Positions 55,617 through 63,637 of a DNA stretch of 64,000 nucleotides are shown in pieces (the first letter of the stretch is position 1; the number at the start of each line of letters is the position of its first letter). Source of the DNA: Clostridia bacterium. Its GTDB lineage: Bacteria > Bacillota > Clostridia > Christensenellales > Aristaeellaceae. Under the pieces are notes generated by a model. It had not been told where the DNA came from, did no database searches, and saw only the letters and a list, made by a program, of their open reading frames with translations. The position numbers and the translations under genes are program-made. Where the stretch lies: assembly GCA_017484085.1 (NCBI GenBank), contig JAFUTW010000035.1, forward strand, positions 1-64,000, given 5' to 3'.

Positions 55617-57425
55617 TTACTTGATGTATTCTACAGCGGCTTCACCGGCGCGGCGGCCACAGGTGGCATACAGACCCAGAGAAGCGCCCAGCATGTAGTT
55701 TTCATTGTAGAAGTAGCGGTTGCTCATTTCACCAGCCGCATACAGGCCGGGGATGGCGGAGCCGTCTGCTTTCAGCACCCGCTGCTGCAGGTCAGTCTTG
55801 ACACCGCCGGTGGAACCAAAGGTAGTGGGCGTCCACTGCACCGCATAGAAGGGAGCGGCGGCAAGCACAACCATGTTGTCGGCTGCTTTGCCGAACTGAG
55901 TATCTTCGCCCGCTTCGCACAGGGCATTGTAGGCATCATAGGTTTCTTTCAGCGCAGCAGCGTCCACGCCGATTTCGGCCGCCAGCGCTTCGATGGATTC
56001 TGCCTTGGCTACAACCCCTGCTGCAACGCCCTGCTCCAGAACAGCGGTGATTTCTGCGCTGGAAGCGTCATAGATGTAATAGAAAGGCGCATTGCCATCC
56101 TGGATCATATCGGAGGCCAGACCATCCACATAGGAACCCGCCACAGCAGCGGAATCTTCCCCGCGCTTATACACTACAGCGGATTCGGAAGCAAAGCGCA
56201 AGCCTTTGCTGTTCACGCCCAGCTGGGCAGCGGTGGTCAGCTTGGAAGCGTCGATCGCCTTGGATACTTCGGGGGCAACCTTCGCGTTCCACAGAGCGGA
56301 GAAGAAGGAATCAAACACCTCCGCACCAACAGATTCCGCCATCAGCAGGCCATCGCCGGTGGAGCCGGAAGCAGCGCCGGAAACGACTCCTGCCTTGTGA
56401 ATCTTGGGTGAATACTTGGCAACCAATTCTTCATTTTGGGAAATGCCGCCGGTAGCCAGAATGACCGCCTTGGCGTTAAAGGTGATACGGGCATCCTTGG
56501 TTTCAGCTACAGCACCGATCACAGCGCCGGCTGCGTCGGTCAGCAGTTCCACCGCCTTGGTTTCGGTGCGCACATCCACACCGTCCTTCACCAGCATATC
56601 CAACATTTCAGCAGCCATGCCAGCGCCAGCTTTCACATGCTTCGCAACAGGATATGCGCCGCCGTCAAAGCCCATATAGGGCGCTTCTTCAAAGGAAACG
56701 CCGCTTGCGGACAGCCAATCCACAGTTTTACCGGTATCGCCCACTACGCTTTCCCAGCGTTCCCAATCGGGATAGCCGGATTCCACGCCGGAGTACGCCA
56801 TATGCGCTTCCCAAGCCTTGCGGAAATCGTCCAGAGAATCAGCCACATTGGCGGCATCAAAGATGTCCGCGTCACAGGCAATCAGATAGCCGCCGGCGAT
56901 GGCCAGGGTACCGCCGGTAGCAGCGTTCTTTTCGATCAGCGTGACCTTTGCGCCCTGCTGTACGGCTTCCAGCGCGGCAGCCATACCGGCCATGCCGCCG
57001 CCAATGACCAGAATTTCGGCTTCTTCTTGCTGTTCCGCTTTTTCTACGGCAGCAGCTTCCACACTGCGCAGCGCGTCAACTTCGCCACCAGCCTGTGCTA
57101 CGGCATCCGCCACGGCAGTCAGGATCGCGTTGCTGGTATTGGTCGCGCCGGAAACGGTATCCACGGCCAGGCTCTGCTGGGTGACGATATCCGCAGGGAT
57201 CCGTTCAATTGCCGGATCGGATACGCCGGGTGTTTCCGTGTGCTTGGTTACTTCTACGCTGACGATCTGATCGTCCGAGAAGGTGACGGAAACTTTGACT
57301 TCGCCGTTGTTGCCAATGCCGACGCCTTCGTAGGTGCCAGCATTGTAACCATCGGCGAAAGCGGCAGTGATGCCGCAGGTCATCACCAGGATGACTGCCA
57401 GGATGAGAGACAGTACCTTTTTCAT
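55617..57425 (-). CDS. Exported FMN/FAD-dependent reductase (flavocytochrome/fumarate-reductase-like)
   Basis: 602 residues. Signal peptide about 1-24. An FMN-binding domain (about 28-112) carries DTVSGATNTS, whose Thr95 is the expected ApbE-attached FMN site. A FAD_binding_2 domain follows (VIGGGMAGMAA near 140; ILATGGISQN; LYAAGEMSN). This is the layout of extracellular respiratory alkene reductases of gut anaerobes. The expected HHTMGG block of fumarate reductases reads TTFGSTGG, so fumarate is unlikely; urocanate-like or other acceptors are possible. Electrons would come from a membrane donor not in this window. First-listed gene of the island cargo, apparently with a palindrome upstream at 57464-57486. 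Confidence 0.85.
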   Translation of the reverse strand: MKKVLSLILAVILVMTCGITAAFADGYNAGTYEGVGIGNNGEVKVSVTFSDDQIVSVEVTKHTETPGVSDPAIERIPADIVTQQSLAVDTVSGATNTSNAILTAVADAVAQAGGEVDALRSVEAAAVEKAEQQEEAEILVIGGGMAGMAAALEAVQQGAKVTLIEKNAATGGTLAIAGGYLIACDADIFDAANVADSLDDFRKAWEAHMAYSGVESGYPDWERWESVVGDTGKTVDWLSASGVSFEEAPYMGFDGGAYPVAKHVKAGAGMAAEMLDMLVKDGVDVRTETKAVELLTDAAGAVIGAVAETKDARITFNAKAVILATGGISQNEELVAKYSPKIHKAGVVSGAASGSTGDGLLMAESVGAEVFDSFFSALWNAKVAPEVSKAIDASKLTTAAQLGVNSKGLRFASESAVVYKRGEDSAAVAGSYVDGLASDMIQDGNAPFYYIYDASSAEITAVLEQGVAAGVVAKAESIEALAAEIGVDAAALKETYDAYNALCEAGEDTQFGKAADNMVVLAAAPFYAVQWTPTTFGSTGGVKTDLQQRVLKADGSAIPGLYAAGEMSNRYFYNENYMLGASLGLYATCGRRAGEAAVEYIK

Positions 57426-57463
57426 GTGGGATTCCCCTCTCCGCTCTGATAGAGCAAATATTT

Positions 57464-57486
57464 AATCAACGAATGATTCGTCGATT
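57464..57486 (-). promoter_or_regulatory. Palindrome between MBL and flavin reductase genes
   Basis: AATCAACGAAT, a G, then ATTCGTCGATT: 11-bp arms with one mismatch, just upstream of the flavin reductase leader. Looks like an operator; it differs from the TetR-type palindromes at 58834-58905. Confidence 0.5.
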
Positions 57487-57488
57487 AT

Positions 57489-58112
57489 TCATAAGTAATA
57501 ATGCTTCTCCGCTCCAATACTGGTTTCATCGGAATGTCCGGATAATAACCTGGTTTCATCCGGCAAAGTGAGGATGCGTTGACGGATGCTGCTTATCAGC
57601 TGCCTGCCGTTTCCGCCCGGGTATTGATCGTTGCCCCGGCTGCCCTTAAAGATCGTATCGCCCACAAAGGCAATATTGTGCTGCTCATCGTAAAAAACCA
57701 CCGAATCGGGGGTATGACCAGGTGTGTGGATTACCCGCAGGGTGCAGGCCGGATTGCTCTCCAGTCGGAAAATATCCCCGTCCCGGAAGTGCTTTGCGCT
57801 GTGCACGGTCATATCACAATGGCAATAGCGGGACAGGTTCAGATGCGTATCGGTGAGATAGGCTTCTCCGGCCTCATGGATATAGACAGGAATATCCGTT
57901 TCCTCCCGGATCGCCGCAATGCCGCCGATATGGTCGAAATGCCCGTGGGTCAGCAGAATCTTTTCCATAATCCAGCCGTTTTCATGGCATAGTTCCATCA
58001 ACGCATGCCCCTGAGCCCCGGGATCGATCAGGAAGCCATGCTTCGTTTTGTCATCCACCCAAAGATAGCAGTTGACTTCAAAGCAGCCCTTCACGGGCAC
58101 GCAGGCGATCAT
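57489..58112 (-). CDS. MBL-fold metallohydrolase (glyoxalase II-like)
   Basis: 207 residues. The zinc motif HGHFDHIGG near 56-64, His in HTPGHTPDS, Asp in FVGDTIFKGS and His in LLSGHSDE complete the metal set. Hydrolyses thioesters or similar. Start overlaps the DsbA-like gene stop (ATGA). Confidence 0.88.
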   Translation of the reverse strand: MIACVPVKGCFEVNCYLWVDDKTKHGFLIDPGAQGHALMELCHENGWIMEKILLTHGHFDHIGGIAAIREETDIPVYIHEAGEAYLTDTHLNLSRYCHCDMTVHSAKHFRDGDIFRLESNPACTLRVIHTPGHTPDSVVFYDEQHNIAFVGDTIFKGSRGNDQYPGGNGRQLISSIRQRILTLPDETRLLSGHSDETSIGAEKHYYL

Positions 58113-58816
58113 ACCTTATGATCTGCGATCCGGCATCCATCCGGCCCGCAGGTCATGCCCTCGGGTTCATCTGCCTTCTGCGCATCCATTACCTGGCGAA
58201 GCGCGTGCTTCATGCTGTCGACGGGCAGCGCACCTGGGATGGCGAGCTGTCCATCCAACAGGAAGTAAGGAACGCCATGGATGTTGTACCTCGCCGCTTC
58301 CCGTTCATCCAAGCGAACGTCCATGGCAAATTCATCCTCGGCCAGCAGAGAACGGACTTCATTCTCATCCAGGCCTGCTTCGCGAGCAATACGAAGCAGC
58401 ACGCAGTGGTCAGCCAGCTCCAGGCTCTCCGAAAAATAGGCCTTATAGAGCCGCTCTGAAAGACGATCTGCCAGCGCCTGATCCTTCTTCTGCGCCAGCT
58501 TGGTCAGACGGTGTGCGTCAAAAGTATTTGTGTAGCGAGTTTTCGCATACCGGAAATCCAGTCCGGCATCACGACCCATCCGGGAGATGCTGTCAATACG
58601 AGCCTGCGCTCCCTGGATGGAAAGGCCATACTTCTTCGCAAACCGCTCCACTGTGGTGCCCGTATATTCCTTGCTGGCGTTCGGGTCAAGCTCAAAAGCC
58701 TTCATTTCCACTTCCACCTGATCGGCGATCCCAAGCTCAGCGATGGCTTGTTTCAGATAAGTTTCCCCGATATAGCAGTAAGGGCAAGCGAAGTCTGACC
58801 AGTACGTGATCTTCAT
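58109..58816 (-). CDS. DsbA-family (FrnE-like) oxidoreductase
   Basis: 235 residues, no signal peptide, so cytoplasmic. CPYC at 11-14 in DFACPYCYIG, and the cis-Pro region NIHGVPYFLLDG near 180. A C-terminal CGPDGC adds a second Cys pair. Start ATG 58816 is 7 nt after GGAGG; the ATG two codons earlier overlaps that site. Under the divergent TetR-controlled promoter at 58834-58905. Confidence 0.88.
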   Translation of the reverse strand: MKITYWSDFACPYCYIGETYLKQAIAELGIADQVEVEMKAFELDPNASKEYTGTTVERFAKKYGLSIQGAQARIDSISRMGRDAGLDFRYAKTRYTNTFDAHRLTKLAQKKDQALADRLSERLYKAYFSESLELADHCVLLRIAREAGLDENEVRSLLAEDEFAMDVRLDEREAARYNIHGVPYFLLDGQLAIPGALPVDSMKHALRQVMDAQKADEPEGMTCGPDGCRIADHKV

Positions 58817-58833
58817 GTTCATCCCTCCGCAAT

Positions 58834-58905
58834 TAGAACGTGTTCTATTTGCAATTATAATCAGTTTATGCTATGATGTCAAGGTGAAATTTAGAACAAG
58901 TTTTA
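58834..58905. promoter_or_regulatory. Overlapping divergent promoters with paired TetR-type operators
   Basis: Minus: TTGACA (58882-58877), 17 nt, TATAAT (58859-58854). Plus: TTGCAA (58849-58854), 17 nt, TATGAT (58872-58877). The two promoters face each other and overlap. Operator 1 TAGAAC-GT-GTTCTA (58834-58847, perfect) covers the start site of the minus transcript; operator 2 TAGAAC-AA-GTTTTA (58892-58905, one mismatch) covers that of the plus transcript. Confidence 0.85.
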
Positions 58906-58921
58906 TTTTCTTGGAGGGCAT

Positions 58922-59542
58922 ATGAAAAAGAGCGGCAGACCTGGAAAAAATGATGAGAACCGCTCCTGCAAGGATTTGATTTTGAAAGCAACCACCGATC
59001 TCATTGTGGAAATCGGTGCGGACGCTGTCACGGTTCGGAAGGTCATAGAAAAAGCCGATGTTTCCACCGGCACCTTCTACCACTATTTTGCTGATAAAAA
59101 TGACCTGATGATGGCCTTTGTTCGCGAGGAATCATTCGATGGCTTTGCGCTTCAGACGCCAATCCGGGATGTAGCAGGAAGGCAGACAGAACTATATATG
59201 CATTTGATTAACCGCTACCAGGCATTGGGAAAAGACTTCATGAAGCGGTTTTATACAACAGATAACCGGGCGCTGTCCGCCTACCTGGACGAGGAAGACG
59301 GACGCTTTGCGGATGGCACTATTATGTTGCGTTCGGAAAGGGAACTCGAGCTCTGTGCGGCACAAGGCTATTTGATCGCTTCTGCTGATTTACACCGGAT
59401 CGCCATGGATGTCTGCACCATCGTCAAAGGGTGCGTGTTCGAGTGGTGCCTGACCAGAGAACGCGTTGAAATACAGGAAACACTCAGCAGAATACTTCGG
59501 CTCTATTTTGACTCTCTTATGTTTGAACCCATATCTTTTTGA
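58922..59542 (+). CDS. TetR/AcrR-family transcriptional regulator
   Basis: 206 residues. N-terminal helix-turn-helix at about 20-65 (AVTVRKVIEKADVSTGTFYHYF, given in part, followed by DKNDLM). The C-terminal ligand domain is of unknown type with Cys159-like residues (ELCAAQ, DVCTIVKGCVFEWC). TTGGAGG precedes ATG 58922. Likely represses itself and the DsbA-MBL-flavin reductase genes through the two TAGAAC palindromes. Confidence 0.88.
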   Translation: MKKSGRPGKNDENRSCKDLILKATTDLIVEIGADAVTVRKVIEKADVSTGTFYHYFADKNDLMMAFVREESFDGFALQTPIRDVAGRQTELYMHLINRYQALGKDFMKRFYTTDNRALSAYLDEEDGRFADGTIMLRSERELELCAAQGYLIASADLHRIAMDVCTIVKGCVFEWCLTRERVEIQETLSRILRLYFDSLMFEPISF

Positions 59543-59746
59543 TCGTTGTAAGATGACAATGTTGGGTTGCAATAAGGCGTTGCTAGCCAAGACTTGTACT
59601 CTCTCAGACATATATCCTTATCAGACTGCGGTTTGACGGATGGCATTCACAATGTCTCTGTTGAGCATCAAGCCTTAACAAGATCAGTGCTGTCTGAACC
59701 TGTGAAGGCTATTGCCAAAGACGAAATCAGGTGATGGTAACCTTCC

Positions 59747-59773
59747 GGGGTTTGACTCCCCTATGCTCCACCA
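59747..59773 (+). repeat. attR-like copy of tRNA-Ala 3' end
   Basis: 27 nt GGGG-TTTGACT-CCCCT-ATGCTCC-ACCA, matching 55109-55135 with one change. No 5' half of a tRNA precedes it. The 200 bases before it (59543-59746) hold no gene I can support. Confidence 0.85.
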
Positions 59774-60918
59774 TCGTGAAAACCAGGGCGGCCCGGAGAA
59801 GAACGAGCGCAGCCAGGTGCCGGACGCCTTCGGCAACCCCATCCCGCACCTCTATGAGTCCGACGAGCCGGGCTGCCGCCTACCGGAAGAAGGAAAACGC
59901 CAATCCCGCCCTGCGGCGCTCCCCGCCTTTATCTGCGCGGAAGACGCTGCGGACACGGACTACGCGAATCGGCTGTTTGACCCGGCCCGCGTCCACACGA
60001 TGGAGCTTCGCATGGCCGAAGAGGACTGGGCAGACCTATCACGGCCTCTCCAGGATCGACCTCAGCAATTTCTACGCCGATCCCACCTGCATGAAGAATT
60101 TTATAAGCTTTGACATGTTCCGGGAGGCGGGCGTTCCCTCTCCCCTGGCTTCCTACGTCTGGCTGACGGTCAACGGCGAGGAGCTCGGCCTGTACCTGGT
60201 GCTGGAGCACATGGGGCCGGACTTCCTCGGCAGGACGATGGGCGGTGAAGGATGGCTGTATAAGCCGGAGAGCGACCGGCTCGGCTTCGACGAGCGCAGC
60301 ATCATGGAAGAACTCCTGCAGCAGAAGCGCCAGCCCTTCGATTACGGAGAGGGCGCGGAGCTCAGCTACCGCGGAGACGCACTGGCGGACTATCCGGAGA
60401 TCTTCGGCACAAAGCCGGAGAGCAAGCGGAGCCAGGAGGATCTGTCGCACGACGCCCTGGTCATCCGCGCGCTGAAGGGACTGTCCGAAGGGGAAGACCC
60501 GGCCCGCTATCTGGACACCGATGAGCTCCTCCGGTATTTTGCCGTACACAACTTTCTCATGAATTACGACAGCTATACCGGCCCCATGCTCCACAACTAT
60601 TACCTGTACGAAAACGGCGGCCGGCTCGCGATGTTCCCGTGGGACTACAACGACCTGTGCGGCACGTTCTGGGCGCTCGTCATCCAGGGAGAGCCGGGCG
60701 ATGCAACCGGCCTCGCCAACCTCGGGATCGACACGCCGCTGCTGGGCGTGACGCCGGAGCAGCATGCCGATGCCTGCTGCGTCCTGAAGGATTTCTTCCT
60801 GGTCCGGGCCGAGAGCATCCGCCGGCAGCTGGACGGAATGCTGTCCGCCTCCACGGCTGAGCAGCGCCCGGAAGACCGCGTCGACTCGTCCCACCTGTCG
60901 ATCGAGGCGCTGAGATAA
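59774..60918 (+). pseudogene. cotH: Broken CotH-kinase-family gene
   Basis: Frame 1 (about 59880-60042) encodes TDYANRLFDPARVHTMELR and AEEDWADL, the CotH N-terminal block. Then the coding continues in another frame from GQTYHGLSRIDLSNFY at about 60034 to 60918, with MKNFISFDMF, WLTVNGEELGLYLVLEHM and MFPWDYNDL, the protein-kinase-like core. The stretch of about 50 residues normally between these blocks is missing, so an internal deletion caused a frameshift. No signal peptide is found either. It starts right beside the attR copy. An unrelated-looking intact CotH gene lies at 61650. Confidence 0.75.
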
Positions 60919-61008
60919 GCAGCCGGATGTCCCCGCCGCCCTTCCGGGCGGCTTTTTACTTGCCTTCTTTTACTGGCTCACCCGTAAACGGGTCTATGTA
61001 CTCCTTCA

Positions 61009-61509
61009 TCATTTACGGATCCACCCGGCTGCGCCGCGCAGGCTGACGAGGTATCCGCCGCCTTCCTCTTTCAGGATGGCAAGCCTGGTGCCCCTGTCAA
61101 GCAGGGCGACCTTGGGCGCGGCGGTATCATTCCAGGCATATACCGCCGTTGTCTTCTCAGTCACATACCAGGCGGGGTTGACGGCGATGTAGTCTTTGTT
61201 GATCCAGCCGCAGGGCGAGTCCTCAGAATCACCCAGCGTACAATACACAAACCCGTTCTCTTCCCTGGCCCCCGCCGGCAGATCTGCGCCGATCACGATC
61301 GGCTGATCCCCATAATTCAGGGTCTGCACCGATTTGGAGGAAGCGCCCGGCTTCTCCCGCAGGGTGAGCTTTTCACACAGCACCACGGCCGGATAACCGA
61401 TTTGCTGCCCCGGACCATAGGGCGCCACGATTTCCGCGCAAGCGCCCCCAATGCATAAAAGAGAAAGGATCAGCGCCGTCAGGCCCGTCAGCCAACCGAA
61501 CTTTTTCAT
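61009..61509 (-). CDS. Secreted bacterial SH3-domain protein
   Basis: 166 residues with signal peptide (about 1-24, GGACA|EI). Two SH3b-like units: about 45-105 (LTLREKPGASSKSVQTLNYGD) and about 110-166, ending in GAAGWIRK. SH3b domains bind cell-wall peptides. Start ATG 61509 is 7 nt after AGAGGAG; upstream ATG at 61515 is too close to that site. Own promoter at 61541-61569. Confidence 0.75.
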   Translation of the reverse strand: MKKFGWLTGLTALILSLLCIGGACAEIVAPYGPGQQIGYPAVVLCEKLTLREKPGASSKSVQTLNYGDQPIVIGADLPAGAREENGFVYCTLGDSEDSPCGWINKDYIAVNPAWYVTEKTTAVYAWNDTAAPKVALLDRGTRLAILKEEGGGYLVSLRGAAGWIRK

Positions 61510-61540
61510 ATTCATTCTCCTCTTTTTCTTATTCGGTTTT

Positions 61541-61569
61541 ATTTTAGCCGGGTTCCCGCCGGATATCAA
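61541..61569 (-). promoter_or_regulatory. Promoter of SH3 protein gene
   Basis: Minus strand TTGATA (61569-61564), 17-nt spacer, TAAAAT (61546-61541). Confidence 0.65.
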
Positions 61570-61649
61570 GCTCTGTCCGTTTACGGCGTACGTTTTGTGC
61601 TGTTCAGTATCTTTTAATGCGTGCGAAAAACAAATCCCTGCACTTCCTT

Positions 61650-63368
61650 CTACTGCGCAGCAAAAAGGTCCGTGTCTTCAAAGACCGGCGTATCGTACGG
61701 AAAATCCTCTCCGGTATCTTCACGCTGCCAATGGGTCTTCCCTTTTATGCCGAAGCTTTCTGGCGTCGGAAGGTCCCGGCAGATTTCTCCCGGCGGGACA
61801 CAAAAGAAGCGGTACTGCTTGCGCGCGGTTTTGAGCGTGATGGTGCAGTACTCCTGCCCGTCGATCCACGCCGAATCCAGAAAACCGATGCGCCTGCCCA
61901 GAAAGCCCAGCATTTGCTCCAGCGCTTCTTCGTATGACGCATAAACCCTGTTCTGAACCGGCCAGCGCAATCTGTCCGACAGCGCAGCGGTGCGGATGGC
62001 CTCCGCCTGCCCGGCAATACGCTCCTGCAAAAAAGACTGCAGCGCCGGACGGCATTCCCGTGCATACAGTTCCTTCACATAGTCTGAAAAGGCATCCTTC
62101 TTCCACAGGGCCCCGAACCACGGCGTATACTCTGTTTTGCTCTTCCATTCGCGGCGCGCAAGGAAGCAGTTCGGGGTCATTCCACGCCCGAAGACGCCCA
62201 GGATATCGTCATAATCCCAGCAGGGGCCCGCAAAAACAGTATCGCTGCCCGGTTCAAGAAAGAAGTACTGGCTTTGCGCGCCCGCGTCATAATTCATGAG
62301 GATCTCTTCGACAAGATACTTTCTCGCCCAGGAATCCATGTCGATGTACTCAGACCAGTGCTTCCCGCTCCCGCTTTCTTCTTCCCCGCACAAGAGCGCA
62401 TTCTGCATCGAGAGGAGATGGGTCTTCAGGCAGTCCGCCGCTTCTGCCGTGCACGGCTCCGGATTGCGGATCTCCACGGCCGTTCCCCCGTTGATCAAAA
62501 AGGCCGTATCCATATCATCTATCCGGTCGGCCGCATCCAGGCTGAATAAATAAGAGTCCGGCGGTATTTCCAGCCTGTTTTGTCCGATCCCTACCCTCTC
62601 GCAGAGCAGGTACAGGCCGTTGTACTGCCCGTTCAGATAAACATCGGCAAACTCGCATTTCTGGGAGAACCCCTCGTAAGGGCTGATCTGTTCGGCAAAG
62701 CGATAGGCAAGCCAGTTTCTCAAATTGGTTTCGTCCAGCGTGTTCGAAATCAACGCCCACCGGTCAGAGCTGCCCATCCCCAAAAGATCGGACGGCCTGT
62801 CCAGATAGAGGTTGTAGGATTTCTTTTCCTGCTTCCACGTCCATTGTCCGCGGCCCCGGATTTTATCCCTGCCGGCAGACCTGTATTCAAGGCGTCCGTC
62901 CTTCGTATACAGCGTAATCCTGCCGGCTTCCTTATATCTTTTATCCGCATGGACAGCATCCATATTCCCCGATGCCGTTTCGATAAACGCCGTAGCGACA
63001 CCTGATGAAGTAACAAGCCGGAAGGCAACCGGCTTATGTCCGCTGATCTCCAGCGAATGCTCCGCATCGGGATCCAGCCCGCCGACGGACATGCCGCTTT
63101 TCAAGGGGGTTCCGTCAAGCGTTACTTTTGAAGCCGTGTGAAGCCTGAAGACGGCTCTCTCCGATTCCACGAAGGAAGGTATAAAAAACACCATGCTGTC
63201 TTCATCCGGCATCCAGGGCCGGATCTCCTGCCTGACATCCCCGGCTGAAACCGAAACCGTCAGCACCGATGCATAGCTGATTTCGTCATTTGTCCGTTGC
63301 GAACGGCTCATCAGCCAAACGGCTGCTGCAATCATGACCGGATACAGGATCCATCTCAGTTTTTTCAT
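61650..63368 (-). CDS. CotH-kinase-family secreted protein
   Basis: 572 residues with an N-terminal signal/anchor (about 5-20). CotH landmarks: RGRGQWTWKQEKKSYNLYLD, LISNTLDETNLRNWLAYRFA, FADVYLNGQYNGLYLLCERV and AGPCWDYDD. CotH proteins are atypical kinases of spore-coat or surface proteins (family knowledge), with the GLY-L-ER and WDYD segments contributing to ATP/metal binding. A beta-rich N-terminal 140 residues and long C-terminal helical region are included. Substrate unknown. Promoter at 63449-63477. Confidence 0.85.
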   Translation of the reverse strand: MKKLRWILYPVMIAAAVWLMSRSQRTNDEISYASVLTVSVSAGDVRQEIRPWMPDEDSMVFFIPSFVESERAVFRLHTASKVTLDGTPLKSGMSVGGLDPDAEHSLEISGHKPVAFRLVTSSGVATAFIETASGNMDAVHADKRYKEAGRITLYTKDGRLEYRSAGRDKIRGRGQWTWKQEKKSYNLYLDRPSDLLGMGSSDRWALISNTLDETNLRNWLAYRFAEQISPYEGFSQKCEFADVYLNGQYNGLYLLCERVGIGQNRLEIPPDSYLFSLDAADRIDDMDTAFLINGGTAVEIRNPEPCTAEAADCLKTHLLSMQNALLCGEEESGSGKHWSEYIDMDSWARKYLVEEILMNYDAGAQSQYFFLEPGSDTVFAGPCWDYDDILGVFGRGMTPNCFLARREWKSKTEYTPWFGALWKKDAFSDYVKELYARECRPALQSFLQERIAGQAEAIRTAALSDRLRWPVQNRVYASYEEALEQMLGFLGRRIGFLDSAWIDGQEYCTITLKTARKQYRFFCVPPGEICRDLPTPESFGIKGKTHWQREDTGEDFPYDTPVFEDTDLFAAQ

Positions 63369-63448
63369 AAGGATTCTCTTGAACGTTCTGTCTGCTGCTG
63401 TGTGTGTGCCTCTGCAGCCAAATGTAACTCTGTCATCTCATTAAACAT

Positions 63449-63477
63449 ATGGTATACTACTACATGTTATTTGTCAA
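63449..63477 (-). promoter_or_regulatory. Candidate promoter of CotH gene
   Basis: Minus strand TTGACA (63477-63472), 17-nt spacer, TACCAT (63454-63449). Confidence 0.5.
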
Positions 63478-63517
63478 TGAAGCCTCACGGGGATGACCGT
63501 ACAGCCTCATCAGCTGA

Positions 63518-63598
63518 AAACAGCGTACCCGCCGGCGGTGCCGGCAGGGACGCTGTTTCGCTTTATATTTGAAAGTCCCGCCTTGGCAGCGGGACTTT
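63518..63598. terminator. Two tandem hairpins ending the rightmost gene
   Basis: Hairpin arms AAACAGCGT (63518-63526) / ACGCTGTTT (63550-63558) and AAAGTCCCGC (63572-63581) / GCGGGACTTT (63589-63598). The second follows the minus-strand gene ending at 63638. Confidence 0.6.
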
Positions 63599-63637
63599 GC
63601 CTGTCTTTACTTGGTAGATACCTCTGCTTCGTGAACC

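Larger units (their letters stand above)
55136..59746. mobile_element. Genomic island in tRNA-Ala, no integrase
   Basis: About 4.6 kb between the tRNA and a 27-nt direct repeat of its 3' end, the usual mark of site-specific integration at a tRNA. Cargo: a small basic protein, an exported flavin reductase, an MBL hydrolase, a DsbA-like protein and a TetR regulator. The cargo genes use visibly less GC-rich codons than the flanks. No integrase, excisionase or relaxase is seen, so it is a remnant, a passively mobilised unit, or one moved in trans. Just beyond the right repeat lies a broken cotH. Confidence 0.7.

Noticed and set aside
55136-59746. Integrase or excisionase gene in the island
   Set aside because: I checked both strands between the tRNA repeats; none of the supported genes has a recombinase motif.
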